Part shown: piece after piece, positions 8,637 through 17,642 of the stretch
Position numbering within the stretch: the first letter of the stretch is position 1
How the letters are laid out: every line of letters starts with the position of its first letter
NCBI RefSeq assembly: GCF_001908185.1
Contig: NZ_LGHM01000043.1
Location: forward strand, 1-64,000
Direction of reading: 5' to 3'
Length of the DNA stretch: 64,000 nucleotides
Source: Bradyrhizobium sp. AS23.2
GTDB lineage: Bacteria; Pseudomonadota; Alphaproteobacteria; Rhizobiales; Xanthobacteraceae
Position numbers and translations under genes: made by a program
Notes under the pieces: model-generated
Told to the model about the DNA's origin: nothing
What the model saw: the letters and a program-made list of their open reading frames with translations, nothing else
The model's database searches: none

Positions 8637-9368
8637 ATGGATGGGATATCTCTTGAGCTTCCGCTTTTCATTGTTGCGACCTTTGCCGGTGCTCTCGTCG
8701 CGGGTCTCTCCGGCTTTGCATTCGGCCTGATCGCCGCCTCGATCTGGCTCTACATCCTCACTCCCCTTCAGAGCGCCAGCTTGATCATCGCCTTTGGGCT
8801 GATTGTGCAAGGTTACTCTGTGTGGAAACTGCGTGGTGCGCTGGATTGGAGACGGCTCAGGCCATTCATCCTTGGCGCGGCACTCGGCGTGCCGGCTGGC
8901 GTGACGATATTGACCTGGAGCGATCCCGCCTTTGTCCGCGCGAGTGTCGGTGTGTTTCTCGTTCTCTACAGCCTATATGCAATGTTTCGTCCTGCGATCG
9001 CGCCAGTGAAATCACCGGGTGCTGCAGTCGATGCCGTTGTCGGATTCCTCAACGGCGCGTTGGGCGGCATTACAGGGCTCGCCGGAATCCTCGTCACGAT
9101 CTGGTGTGAACTGCGCGGCTGGCCCAAGGATGTGCAGCGTGCGGTGTTTCAACCGGTCGCAGTGGCGACGTTCCTGGTGAGTGCGCTGTGGATCGGCGCC
9201 AAAGGCGCGCTCAGCGCGGATACGATCAAGCTCTTTCTGATCGGACTCCCTGCCCTGTTCGCTGGCACCTGGCTCGGTCTCAAGTTGTTCGGCCGCCTCA
9301 ACGAGGCTGCATTCCGCAAGATCGTCCTGGTACTGCTTCTGGCTTCAGGCGCGGTCCTGATTGTCTAG
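8637..9368 (+). CDS. TauE/SafE-family sulfite exporter-like membrane protein
   Basis: A 243-residue protein made almost wholly of membrane helices (about eight), in two similar halves. Each half starts with a glycine-rich motif typical of TauE/SafE proteins (AGALVAGLSGFAFGLIA and GFLNGALGGITGLAGIL). The family exports sulfite, sulfoacetate or other small anions. The start at 8637 follows ATGGAGCGAACAC. No sulfur genes adjoin it, so the substrate is open. Confidence 0.85.
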   Translation: MDGISLELPLFIVATFAGALVAGLSGFAFGLIAASIWLYILTPLQSASLIIAFGLIVQGYSVWKLRGALDWRRLRPFILGAALGVPAGVTILTWSDPAFVRASVGVFLVLYSLYAMFRPAIAPVKSPGAAVDAVVGFLNGALGGITGLAGILVTIWCELRGWPKDVQRAVFQPVAVATFLVSALWIGAKGALSADTIKLFLIGLPALFAGTWLGLKLFGRLNEAAFRKIVLVLLLASGAVLIV

Positions 9369-9467
9369 CGTAGCGACCGATCCCGCCCGCTCGGGCCGCC
9401 CTGCCCTGATGCTACACGTGTAACGAATAAGCAATCGCATCGACCAACGAATCCGGAGCCGTTTTGC

Positions 9468-10505
9468 ATGTCTAAGCCCACAACTCGCCTCGGCCGCATC
9501 GCCATCCTTTGGCGCGGCGATGAAGAGGCGCGCCGCAGTGCCTCGCCAGAGACAAGCCGGTTCAAGGACGTGTTCGCCGCGCTCGACGATATCGGCGTCG
9601 ATGCGAAACCGGTGGTATATGAGGACGATGTCCGCGACGCTGTGCGCGCACAGCTCGCAACGTTCGATGGCGTGCTCGTCTGGGTAAATCCGATTCACGA
9701 GGGGCGCAATCGCGCCAACCTCGACGCGCTGCTGCGCGAGGTCGCGACCCGCGGCGTGTGGGTAAGCGCCCATCCCGATGTGATCCTCACGATGGGCACC
9801 AAGGAGGTGCTCCATCGTACCCGGACGATGAGCTGGGGCTGCGACACGGCCCTCTACCAAACGACCGAAGCAATGCGTGTGGAATTGCCGTCACGCCTCG
9901 CCATCGGGCCGCGCGTTATCAAGCGCAACCGCGGCAATGGCGGTCAGGGCGTCTGGAAGGTCGAGCTGCTGCCCAATCCAGGCACCCCGCCGATCGTACG
10001 GGTGCTGGACGCCACCAAGGACGCATCGGAGGACATGGCATTGGACGAGTTTCTCGAGCGGTGCACCGAGTATTTCGAAGAAGGCTGCGTGATCGATCAG
10101 CCGTTCCAGGCGCGCCTGAGCGAAGGTGTGGTGCGGTGTTATATGGCAGGCGATCGCTGCGCCGGCTTTGGCCACCACAAGGTCAAGGCGCTGGTCGAGG
10201 CGCCGGCCGCGCGCGCCGAAGCCGGACCGCGACTCTACACCTCCAAGACCGACCCGCGCTTCCAGCGCCTGCGCCGGTTGATGGAAGACGAGTGGACGCC
10301 GCAGCTTTTATCCCTGCTGGATATCCCGAAGCACGATCTGCCGATGATCTGGGACGCCGACTTCATGCTCGGCCGAGCCGGCGCTGATGGCACCGACAGT
10401 TACGTCCTCGGCGAGATCAATGTCAGTTCGGTCTTCCCGATCCCCGATGAGGCGCCGGCGGAGATCGCCCGCCAGGTTGCCGATCGGTTGCGGTCGAAAC
10501 TCTGA
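9468..10505 (+). CDS. Cj0069-family ATP-grasp-like protein
   Basis: A 345-residue cytosolic protein. It has an N-terminal Rossmann-like part (IAILWRGDEEARRSASPETS), a central stretch with VIKRNRGNGGQGVWKV that looks like the glycine-rich nucleotide-binding loop of ATP-grasp enzymes, and a C-terminal acidic metal-binding part (IWDADFMLGR, then VLGEINVSSVFP). This matches the uncharacterised Cj0069 family. ATP-grasp enzymes ligate a carboxylate to an amine or thiol; the substrates here are unknown. GGAG lies nine bases before the ATG. It stands alone. Confidence 0.75.
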   Translation: MSKPTTRLGRIAILWRGDEEARRSASPETSRFKDVFAALDDIGVDAKPVVYEDDVRDAVRAQLATFDGVLVWVNPIHEGRNRANLDALLREVATRGVWVSAHPDVILTMGTKEVLHRTRTMSWGCDTALYQTTEAMRVELPSRLAIGPRVIKRNRGNGGQGVWKVELLPNPGTPPIVRVLDATKDASEDMALDEFLERCTEYFEEGCVIDQPFQARLSEGVVRCYMAGDRCAGFGHHKVKALVEAPAARAEAGPRLYTSKTDPRFQRLRRLMEDEWTPQLLSLLDIPKHDLPMIWDADFMLGRAGADGTDSYVLGEINVSSVFPIPDEAPAEIARQVADRLRSKL

Positions 10506-10742
10506 GCGCTCAACGGTTCGCGCGCTGTAGCTTCGGCGAACGCATTTGCGCGCCCCGTGGAATGCCCGCGCGCCCTTCGAGTTCGCTATCGACCGTCCTG
10601 TTCCTCGGAGGAGGCGCATCAAGACCGCAACTTCCAATTTAGGCGATCTTGGCGACGCGGCCGAGACTGGCCGCACCTGCGCCACAGGTGCGCCCTATTG
10701 TCTTCCCTTCGCCTCCTTAAATCTGTGTGCCAAGTCGGGGAT

Positions 10743-11843
10743 ATGAATGGGGGAACCGCGGCCGCGCGGCTAGCGACATTGAAGATTTGGCAAGTTAGCT
10801 GCATTGCCTGCGCGCTGACCACGACATCGCTTGCCGCGATTCATCAGATCGCGATATCGCTCCCGAGCGTCGCAACGCCGAATGCGAGAGTTGCTGATGC
10901 ATTCAGCGCCGTCCCGCTGAATGTGACGACGGTCCTGACAAATGCCCGCGCAGCGTTTCCGACCCCGGTCATCGAGGCGAAATTCGATACAGGATCATCG
11001 GCTAATGCGATCGTCGCTGCGGGATTCAGCGCCGCCGCGCCGGACTCGGTGATGCCGTCCGATGCAACCAGTTCGCTGCGGCAAGGGCGAATGTCGCAGG
11101 TCGCCAGCCTTGAGGCCGCGCCGCCCGAGAACGAGGCAGCTCCAGAGCAGGACCGTCCGCGCGCTACCTCGCCCAATCCAGACGAAGGGCAACTGTCGTA
11201 TCTCAAGTACTACGTCTACTCGGAAATCCCGCCGCCGGAGAAACCCGCGAAGATCGCCTTGTCGGCGTTGAGCGGCGTCCCGCTCGGAACGCCCGTCCAG
11301 GAGATCGAACGCGCGGCCAAGGCGTTCGGTGTCGATGCCAATTTCATGAAGGCGGTCGCCAAAATCGAATCCGATTTCAATCCCAGGCAACGCACCGGCT
11401 CCTATATCGGTCTGTTCCAGCTGAGCAAGTCTGAGTTCAGCAAATACGGATCGGGCGACATTCTCAATCCTCGCGACAACGCGATGGGTGCCGCCTACAA
11501 GTTCGTCACCGAGGCTGCGCTATTCGAAGTAATAACGCACAAGCAGCCGACGTTTTCCGATCTCTACTTGATCCATCAGCAGGGCGGGGAAGGAGCCGCC
11601 GAACACATCAGCCATCCGCAGCGGATTGCCTGGAAATCGATGTGCGCAACCCAGGAGGGCGCGGCGAAGGGCGAGCGATGGTGCAAGCGCGCCATCTGGG
11701 GCAACACGCTGCCGGCGCTCAAACGCGAATGGAAGTCGGTCGATCGTCTCACCTCGGGCGCGTTCGTCGCGATGTGGCGGGACCGCGTCGACACGCTCTA
11801 TGCCCGCTATCCAGTGCCAACTCCGCGGCGGCCGAACGCTTGA
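10743..11843 (+). CDS. lytic transglycosylase (SLT) domain protein
   Basis: A 366-residue protein. An N-terminal hydrophobic segment (VSCIACALTTTSLAAIH) suggests export. A long low-complexity linker of about 130 residues follows, then a soluble lytic transglycosylase domain. The catalytic glutamate is probably E209 in AVAKIESDFNP, followed by GSYIGLFQLSKSEF in the position of the usual GLMQ motif, and by DLYLIHQQGGEG. It would cleave peptidoglycan glycan strands in the periplasm. The start at 10743 follows GTCGGGGAT; the longer upstream frame has no signal sequence and is rejected. Confidence 0.85.
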   Translation: MNGGTAAARLATLKIWQVSCIACALTTTSLAAIHQIAISLPSVATPNARVADAFSAVPLNVTTVLTNARAAFPTPVIEAKFDTGSSANAIVAAGFSAAAPDSVMPSDATSSLRQGRMSQVASLEAAPPENEAAPEQDRPRATSPNPDEGQLSYLKYYVYSEIPPPEKPAKIALSALSGVPLGTPVQEIERAAKAFGVDANFMKAVAKIESDFNPRQRTGSYIGLFQLSKSEFSKYGSGDILNPRDNAMGAAYKFVTEAALFEVITHKQPTFSDLYLIHQQGGEGAAEHISHPQRIAWKSMCATQEGAAKGERWCKRAIWGNTLPALKREWKSVDRLTSGAFVAMWRDRVDTLYARYPVPTPRRPNA

Positions 11844-12144
11844 GATACAACAGTTCGCGACTGCCCCCACGCACACGTCTTGGCCCACATTCGCTTCGTC
11901 AAGAAGGTGTGTCGGCAATCTAGTTTCCGGCGCGGGGCAGGTTTGCGTTCCGCTTAGAGACTGGGTGGTTGCTCGGCCCCGGCGGCCGGATTGATCCCAA
12001 AACCTCGACCAGTGCCGCTCCGAGGCCCGGGCTACTAGATTATTCACGAGTAATCACGTCGGCTTATGGCTCTCTTAGACGACCTTGTCATCAACTCAAA
12101 CGTCCGCATTGCGCTAAAAGCTCCCCTCCCCGCCAAGTCGCACT
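11844..12144. other. intergenic region, nothing recognised
   Basis: These 301 bases lie between the lytic transglycosylase and the integrase remnant. I see no open frame with suitable composition, no hairpin with a T-tract and no copy of the tRNA-Lys 3' end. The missing N-terminal part of the integrase should have lain here. Confidence 0.4.
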
Positions 12145-12827
12145 TTGACCCAACTGCGACATTGGCCGGATCGAAATCCCGCAATGTGGGGGCTCCCGAC
12201 GGAGCGGTTGCCGGTCGATGAGCGCAATGTGGAAAAGGCCATGGCTTCGGCGGTCAAGATCGCCAAACGCGACATCATCTGGCGAGACGAACACATCAAC
12301 GCGTTCCTCGCCGTGGCATCAAGAGAACTCGGTGACGCGTTGGTCATGGCGCTCTGGACGGGGCAGCGGCAAGGCACGCTGATCAGCGTCGCCTGGCAGC
12401 AATACGATGGCACCTGTATTCGATTGGAGCCGAACAAACAGCGTCGCCGTAAACGGAAAAAGCGACTGGTGATCCCGGTCGGCGGCCTATTGAAGGAATT
12501 GCTCGATGCGCGCCGGCCGGAAAAGGCTGAAGGCCCAATTCTGCGCAACAGCTATGGCGAACCGTGGACGAGCGATGGATTCCGATCGTCATGGGCCAAG
12601 CGTTCGATCGGGCCAACCTTGGTGACTACGATCTGCATTTTCACGATCTGCGCGGTAGCTGCGTGACGCGCTTGGCAATGGCTGGATGCAGCGTTCCTGA
12701 GATAGCGGCGATCACTGGTCATAGCCTGAAGGATGTCGAGAGAATCATTGGCGCCAACTATCTCGGCGGCCAAGCCGAACTGGCTGAACAGGCGCACGTC
12801 AAGATGCAGGCCAAGTACGGGGCTTAG
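12145..12827 (+). pseudogene. tyrosine recombinase/phage integrase, N-terminally truncated and frameshifted
   Basis: Two overlapping frames encode the catalytic domain of a tyrosine recombinase. The first holds IWRDEHINAFLAVASRELGD, the first arginine region (LWTGQRQGTLISV) and ILRNSYGEPWTSDGFRSSW. The second holds the HxxR box (HFHDLRGSCVTRLAMAG), the second His box (ITGHSLKDVE) and the likely tyrosine (IIGANYLGG). One base added at about 12598-12601 (AAGCGTTC to AAGGCGTTC) makes one 227-codon frame. The N-terminal DNA-binding half is missing. Lying 275 bp from tRNA-Lys, it looks like the relic of an integrated element. Confidence 0.85.
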
Positions 12828-13042
12828 TCGACGGGCGTCGAAATCCCGTTCGGATCGCGAACCGCCACATGCCTGTTCGGCTCTCTTTGTTTCGCTCGCA
12901 GTGCCTCAGCGCGCGCCGATTCGGGATCAACGTGAGAGCTGCGCACACCGCCATGCACTACGACTTCCCAACGCCTTTCGTGCACGATCGCGACCTTCCC
13001 TCTTGAACGAATTACGAACAAAAACTGCAAACCGAGCAGCAA
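12824..13042 (-). CDS. small hypothetical protein
   Basis: A 72-codon frame whose end overlaps the integrase end by four bases on the other strand. The stretch WEVVVHGGVRSSHVD then ARAEALRAKQREPNRHVAVR reads like a compact beta-alpha-beta protein, loosely similar to DUF2188 proteins, but I cannot assign it. The start is uncertain; the first 20 residues look less natural. It is probably accessory cargo beside the integrase. Confidence 0.35.
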   Translation of the reverse strand: MLLGLQFLFVIRSRGKVAIVHERRWEVVVHGGVRSSHVDPESARAEALRAKQREPNRHVAVRDPNGISTPVD

Positions 13043-13101
13043 ACCCTGCCGACCGTTCTAGGTCTGTCCGCTGCCAATGGCTACTAAGTGTTTGATTTAT
13101 A

Positions 13102-13177
<76 letters not shown>

Positions 13178-13278
13178 GAAAGGCGGTCAATGCCTTGCGA
13201 GGCCGGTCGTTTAGCAAAGCGATCCGGGTCTGGCAAGCGATGTGATGCATGTTTTCCAAGAGTTCGTCCACAGGCCCC

Positions 13279-13311
13279 AAAAAGCGAAAAGCCGCTGGAT
13301 TCCAGCGGCTT
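13279..13311 (-). terminator. Rho-independent terminator
   Basis: AAGCCGCTGGA at 13289-13299 is the exact reverse complement of 13301-13311. Read on the minus strand, the hairpin is followed by TTTTCGCTTTTT. It lies 35 bases past the end of the Spy/CpxP-like gene and should end its transcript before the tRNA. Confidence 0.85.
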
Positions 13312-13345
13312 CGCCAAGGTTGATCTCCGGAAAACCCTCGAAGGC

Positions 13346-13954
13346 TCAGAGCCGGCCCTCGCTGTCCTGGTCCGGGCCGCTGTCCCGGTCGAAACGATCG
13401 CCGTGGAAGCGGTCCATACCCCGCTCCATCATACGGTCCATCATGCGGTTCATGTCGCGTTCCATGAAGCGGCCGGGCGAGCCGTCCTCGCCGCCACCGA
13501 ACGGGCCACGGTGACGGGTCAGCATGGCGAGACGCCGCTTCTGGCCCTCGTCGAGCGTCTTGTAGAGTGGATCTGCGGCATCGGCGATCTTCTTCAGGGC
13601 CGCTGAGGTGGCGGCCATGTCCTCGGCGCGCTGACGGAGGCGAGCGACCGGATCCTCAGGCTTGTCGGCGTCGCCCGGGGCCGCATTCATCCGCGCATTG
13701 GCGCGGTCGATGCGCAGCTTGGCTAACTCGCGCACGGCAGCCTCGACCGGCGGCCAGAGCTTCTCCTGATCGGCGTTGAGCTTCAGCCCCGCATGGACGG
13801 CGGCGATCCGCGCGTCGACGAAGGCGGCGCGATCTTCCGGGTTCATGCGGATGTGGCGGAAGTGCTCCATCCACGGGCGATGATACTGGGCATAGACCGC
13901 GCCCGAGCCGGCGATGCTGAGCACGGCGATGGCGGCGATGGTGAACTTCCTCAT
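13346..13954 (-). CDS. Spy/CpxP-family periplasmic protein
   Basis: A 202-residue protein with a signal peptide (FTIAAIAVLSIAGSGAVYAQ). The mature part is a helical, Arg/Met-rich domain of the LTxxQ type: RIAAVHAGLKLNADQEKLWP and YKTLDEGQKRRLAMLTRHRG are the two copies of the Lxx(D/E)Qxxxx motif. The C-terminus is very rich in Met, Arg and Asp. Spy/CpxP proteins are envelope-stress chaperones or metal sensors. The start at 13954 follows GGAGGTTCGT. A clear terminator follows. Confidence 0.85.
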   Translation of the reverse strand: MRKFTIAAIAVLSIAGSGAVYAQYHRPWMEHFRHIRMNPEDRAAFVDARIAAVHAGLKLNADQEKLWPPVEAAVRELAKLRIDRANARMNAAPGDADKPEDPVARLRQRAEDMAATSAALKKIADAADPLYKTLDEGQKRRLAMLTRHRGPFGGGEDGSPGRFMERDMNRMMDRMMERGMDRFHGDRFDRDSGPDQDSEGRL

Positions 13955-14098
13955 ACGAACCTCCTTTGGAAGGATGCCCATGAGGATGAGCGCCGAACCG
14001 CTGACGCGCAAATTACAACTTGGACAGGGAGCGCGTTCTTACGGAAATGTCACTGCCCTGAATTTCAGTTCAGTCACAATCTGAAATCATTCGCAACA

Positions 14099-14129
14099 AA
14101 GGGCTTCCGCGCCCGGCACGGAAGCCCTT
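14099..14129 (-). terminator. hairpin, probable terminator of the TRAP binding protein gene
   Basis: AAGGGCTTCCG (14099-14109) and CGGAAGCCCTT (14119-14129) form an 11-bp perfect stem with a nine-base loop, 38 bases past the dctP-like stop. The T-tract on the minus side is weak (TTTGTT including the stem end), so termination may be partial. Confidence 0.6.
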
Positions 14130-14167
14130 CATTCATCACTCATCGTCTGTTTAGATGTCTGTTTAGA

Positions 14168-15181
14168 TCAGTTCGTCGTGCTCTTCGCTTCCTTCTGGAA
14201 CTCGTCGATCAGCGGCTGGCCGATGCGGCTTGCGGCGTCCTTGTAGACCGGCTCCATCGCCTTGCGCATGGCATCGTCCTGCTCCGGCGTGAGCTTGATG
14301 ATCTCGCTCTTGCCACTCTTCTTGATCTCGGCAAGTGCGTCGTCGTTTTCCTTCTGCGACTGCGCGTTGTTGAAGTCGGTCGCTTCCTTCATCGCCTTCG
14401 CAAGCTGGTCGCGGATGTCGGCCGGCAGGTCATCCCAGAACTTCTTGTTCACGATCACGACGTAGCCGATGTAGCCGTGATCGGTCTCGGTGATGTACTT
14501 CTGCACTTCGTGCATCTTCTGGGTGTAGATGTTCGACCAGGTGTTCTCCTGCCCGTCGACGACGCCGGTCTGGAGCGCCTGGTAGACTTCCGAGAACGCC
14601 ATCACCTGCGGCAGCGAGCCGAGCGCCTTGAACTGGGCCTGGAGCACGCGCGAGGACTGGATGCGGAACTTCACGCCCTGATAGTCGGCGGGCGTCACCA
14701 GCTTCTTGTTGGCGCTCATCTGCTTGAAGCCGTTGTCCCAATAAGCAAGGCCGGTGATGCCCTTGGAATCCAGCAGCTTGAGAAGCTTGAGGCCGAGCGG
14801 GCCCTCCGTCACCTTCCGCAGCGTCTTCAGGTCGGGAAGGATGTAGGGCAGATCGAACACCTCGAACTCGCGGATGCCGAGCGGGCCGAACTTGGAGTTC
14901 GACGGCGCCAGCATCTGCACACTGCCGAGCTGGAGCGCTTCGAGCTCTTCCTTGTCCTTGTAGAGCGTCGAGTTCGGGTAGACCTCGACCTTGACCTTGC
15001 CGGCCGTGTACTTCTCGGCGAGTTCCTTGAATTTCTCGGCCGCCTTGCCCTTCGGCGTGTCGGTGGCGACGACGTGGCTGAACTTGATGATGATCGGCGA
15101 TTGGGCCGATGCCGGTCCGGTTAACGCCAACGCTCCGGTCAAGGCCGCAATCGATGCCGCAGCCCAAATCAGTTTCCGCAT
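14168..15181 (-). CDS. dctP: TRAP transporter substrate-binding protein (DctP family)
   Basis: A 337-residue periplasmic protein with a signal peptide (ASIAALTGALALTGPASAQ). The DctP fold is clear: IIKFSHVVATDTPKGKAAEK at the start, then VQMLAPSNSKFGPLG, YQGVKFRIQSSRVLQAQFKA (the conserved arginine that binds the substrate carboxylate) and QALQTGVVDGQENTWSNIY. It should bind a C4-dicarboxylate or related organic acid. The DctQ and DctM membrane subunits are not adjacent, so they must be elsewhere. The gene stands alone between two hairpins. Confidence 0.9.
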   Translation of the reverse strand: MRKLIWAAASIAALTGALALTGPASAQSPIIIKFSHVVATDTPKGKAAEKFKELAEKYTAGKVKVEVYPNSTLYKDKEELEALQLGSVQMLAPSNSKFGPLGIREFEVFDLPYILPDLKTLRKVTEGPLGLKLLKLLDSKGITGLAYWDNGFKQMSANKKLVTPADYQGVKFRIQSSRVLQAQFKALGSLPQVMAFSEVYQALQTGVVDGQENTWSNIYTQKMHEVQKYITETDHGYIGYVVIVNKKFWDDLPADIRDQLAKAMKEATDFNNAQSQKENDDALAEIKKSGKSEIIKLTPEQDDAMRKAMEPVYKDAASRIGQPLIDEFQKEAKSTTN

Positions 15182-15374
15182 GCTTCCTCCCGCACATTTT
15201 TGTGGAGCGCGGATCGCCGGCCCCTACCCTTAAATACAAGCCTTAAAGTCAAGACTTGAAGCCAGCTTTATAGGGAAGCCGGCGGAGGTGCTATTGCCCC
15301 TTAGCAGGGGGCCGCTTGCAAAAATGCGGTATCCGAAACGAGAGCGAAGGGGAGCGGCTCGCACGACACGATGA

Positions 15375-15406
15375 ACGAAAAACGCGGCGCTGAGGGCGCC
15401 GCGTTT
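15375..15406 (-). terminator. Rho-independent terminator of leuA
   Basis: AAACGCGGCGC (15380-15390) and GCGCCGCGTTT (15396-15406) make an 11-bp stem with a five-base loop. On the minus strand it continues into TTTTTCG. It lies 29 bases after the leuA stop. Confidence 0.88.
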
Positions 15407-15434
15407 CTGCCGATTGACCGCGTGAGAATGGACG

Positions 15435-16997
15435 TCAGCTTGCCGCTGCCGTCGTCACCGTATCGCGCTGGCGCTTCATGACGATCTTGTTGAGTGCGCC
15501 GAGATAGGCCTTCGCCGAGGCCACCAGCGTATCCGGATCCGCCGCACGCGCCGTCATCGAACGGCCGTCCTGCGACAAGCGCACCGAGACTTCAGCCTGC
15601 GCGTCGGTGCCTTCGGTCACCGCGTGGACCTGGTAGAGCTCGAGCTTGGCCTCATGCGGCACCAGGCGCTTGATGCAGTTGAACACGGCGTCGACCGGAC
15701 CGTTGCCCTCGGCCTCCTCGATCTTGATCTGGCCGTCGACGTCGAGCTTCATGGTTGCGCGCTGCGGGCCATGGGTGCCGGCGATCACGGTCAGCGAGGT
15801 CAGCTTGATGCGATCGTGCGACGCCGCCATCTCCTCGTCGACCAGCGCCTCGATGTCCTCGTCGTAGATGTCCTTCTTGCGGTCGGCGAGCGCCTTCATC
15901 CGCGTGAACGCATCTTCCAGCTGGTTCGGACCGAGCTTGTAGCCCATCTCCTCCAGCTTGTGCACGAAGGCATGACGGCCGGAGTGCTTGCCGAGCACCA
16001 GCGAGGACTGCTTCAGGCCGACCATCTCGGGCCGCATGATCTCGTAGGTGGAGGCATCCTTCAGCACGCCGTCCTGATGAATGCCGCTCTCGTGCGCGAA
16101 GGCATTCCGGCCGACGATGGCCTTGTTGTATTGCACCGGGAACGAGGTCGCCGCCGATACCACCTTCGAGGCGCGGGTGAGCTGCGTGGTGTCGATCTTG
16201 TTCCAGTAAGGGAATTTGTCGTTGCGGACGTTGATCGCCATCACGATCTCTTCCAGCGCGGCGTTGCCGGCGCGCTCGCCGATGCCATTGATGGTGCATT
16301 CGACCTGGCGCGCACCGCCGACGATGCCGGCCAGCGAGTTGGCCACCGCCATGCCGAGGTCGTTATGGCAGTGCACGGAGAACACCGCCTTGTCCGAGTT
16401 CGGCACGCGCTCGATCAGCGTCTTCATGAAGTACGTGTATTCCTCCGGCACCGTGTAGCCGACGGTGTCGGGGATGTTCACCGTGGTGGCGCCGGCCTTG
16501 ATGACGGCCTCGACGATGCGGCACAGGAAGTCCATCTCACTGCGGGTGCCGTCCTCGGCCGACCATTCGACATCGTCGATCTGGTTGCGGGCGCGGGCGA
16601 CCATGGCGACCGAAGTCTCGATCACCTGCTCCGGGGTCTTGTTCAGCTTCACCCGCATGTGCAGCGGCGAGGTCGCGATCACGGTGTGGACGCGGCCGCG
16701 TTTCGCAAATTTCACCGCCTCGGCGCAGCGATCGATATCGGCGGGATGAGCGCGGGACAGACCGGCGATGACGGCGTTCTTGGAGCGGCGGGCGATCTCG
16801 CTGACCGCCTGGAAGTCGCCTTCGGAGGTGATCGGGAAACCGGCTTCGATGACGTCCACGCCCATATCATCCAGCAGCTCGGCGACCTCGAGCTTCTCCT
16901 CGAAGGTCATGGTGGCGCCGGGGCACTGCTCGCCGTCGCGCAGCGTGGTGTCGAAAATGATGACGCGGTCCTTCTCGGACTTGTTCACGGGGGCCAT
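15435..16997 (-). CDS. leuA: 2-isopropylmalate synthase
   Basis: A 520-residue enzyme that condenses 2-oxoisovalerate with acetyl-CoA, the first committed step of leucine synthesis. It has the HMGL-like TIM barrel with the signature LRDGEQCPGATM and metal ligands in HCHNDLGMAVANSL, then NGIGERAGNAALEE and GRNAFAHESGIHQDG. The C-terminal leucine-binding regulatory domain (residues about 390-505) is present, so feedback inhibition is expected. The length is normal for the long bacterial form. A leader peptide and hairpins upstream suggest leucine attenuation. Confidence 0.97.
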   Translation of the reverse strand: MAPVNKSEKDRVIIFDTTLRDGEQCPGATMTFEEKLEVAELLDDMGVDVIEAGFPITSEGDFQAVSEIARRSKNAVIAGLSRAHPADIDRCAEAVKFAKRGRVHTVIATSPLHMRVKLNKTPEQVIETSVAMVARARNQIDDVEWSAEDGTRSEMDFLCRIVEAVIKAGATTVNIPDTVGYTVPEEYTYFMKTLIERVPNSDKAVFSVHCHNDLGMAVANSLAGIVGGARQVECTINGIGERAGNAALEEIVMAINVRNDKFPYWNKIDTTQLTRASKVVSAATSFPVQYNKAIVGRNAFAHESGIHQDGVLKDASTYEIMRPEMVGLKQSSLVLGKHSGRHAFVHKLEEMGYKLGPNQLEDAFTRMKALADRKKDIYDEDIEALVDEEMAASHDRIKLTSLTVIAGTHGPQRATMKLDVDGQIKIEEAEGNGPVDAVFNCIKRLVPHEAKLELYQVHAVTEGTDAQAEVSVRLSQDGRSMTARAADPDTLVASAKAYLGALNKIVMKRQRDTVTTAAAS

Positions 16998-17034
16998 TAC
17001 TAGATTTCCTTTTGAGCTTTTGCGCCGTTCAGTA

Positions 17035-17112
17035 CTGGGCGCTTGAGGTGTCCGGTGATCTCGTACAACCCCTGAGTGCCCAGGCGCGTGGCGCCCAGCC
17101 GGCCCTCAGGGG
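17035..17112 (-). promoter_or_regulatory. candidate leuA attenuator: mutually exclusive RNA pairings
   Basis: On the minus-strand transcript, CCCCUGAG (17112-17105), which holds the leader-peptide stop codon, can pair with CUCAGGGG (17076-17069). Inside that loop, CUGGGCGC (17098-17091) can instead pair with GCGCCCAG (17042-17035), close to the leuA start. The two helices cross, so they exclude each other, as expected for a leader-peptide switch. I see no strong U-tract, so the output could be Rho-dependent termination or changed access to the leuA start. The pairings are read directly from sequence; regulation is inferred. Confidence 0.55.
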
Positions 17113-17225
17113 CAAGTAAGAAGAAGGCCGCCGATAAGGAGGGTGGGCAGCAGCGCGGCCGGGATCGTGGCGGCGGCCAGAGCCACCTCCCCCGAAATCC
17201 CATCGATTTGGCCGCGAATCAGCAT
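17106..17225 (-). CDS. leucine-rich leader peptide of leuA (39 aa)
   Basis: The ATG at 17225 follows AAAGGGTCTGGCA. The peptide has nine leucines in 39 residues, and seven of the last 15 codons are Leu in clusters (ALLPTLLIGGLLLTCP; codons CTG CTG, CTC CTT, CTT CTT CTT). The stop lies inside the first arm of a hairpin, 108 bases before leuA. This is the classic form of an amino-acid leader peptide: ribosomes stalling at Leu codons when charged tRNA-Leu is scarce would change downstream RNA folding. Leader-peptide control of leu genes is well known in proteobacteria. This instance is a prediction. Confidence 0.7.
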   Translation of the reverse strand: MLIRGQIDGISGEVALAAATIPAALLPTLLIGGLLLTCP

Positions 17226-17375
17226 TGCCAGACCCTTTTAAGCCCTGAAATCCTCGGTCAAAACCGTTGACGGTTGGTTGCCGGGAGGCTCGATGTGCTG
17301 TTTCTAGACGAGAATTGGCAGCAACCGCAACGCCAAAAGATGGTCAGAATAGCTGACCTGATTGTGGGCGCGCGG

Positions 17376-17642
17376 TTATCCGGTGCGGCGGGCGCGTGCC
17401 CTGGTTTCCCAGCGATCCAGCATCTGGCCGAGCTCGCCGGTTGCAGGTGGCGCAATCCGATTGATGTTTGCAACCTCGTTGGTGTTGGCAGGTGCGTTGG
17501 CCTTGAGCCAATCCGGCTCAGTATATTCGCGCCAGCGGCGCGCCTCAGCCCGCCTTTTGCGGGAGACGTAATCGCGCGTGAAATAGCCGGCAGCAAACGC
17601 GATCCCAAGCAGCAAAACCAGTACGACGACGCCTAACACCAT
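17376..17642 (-). CDS. small single-span membrane protein (88 aa)
   Basis: The start at 17642 follows CCGGAGTTC. One N-terminal membrane segment (LGVVVLVLLLGIAFAAGYF) leads to a basic stretch (RDYVSRKRRAEARRWREY) and a polar tail (EPDWLKANAPANTNEVANIN). The basic residues after the helix suggest the tail is cytoplasmic. I do not recognise a family. It lies between the leuA leader and the sugar ABC operon on the same strand, but 237 bases after that operon ends, so it probably has its own promoter. Confidence 0.6.
   Translation of the reverse strand: MVLGVVVLVLLLGIAFAAGYFTRDYVSRKRRAEARRWREYTEPDWLKANAPANTNEVANINRIAPPATGELGQMLDRWETRARARRTG

Noticed and set aside
13793..15124. Long plus-strand open frame (443 codons) over the TRAP and Spy-like genes
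   Set aside because: It spans two clear genes on the other strand, is rich in Arg, His and Leu as expected for an antisense shadow, and has no domain.
15624..17003. 459-codon plus-strand frame opposite leuA
   Set aside because: A shadow of leuA; composition follows from GC-rich codons of the real gene.
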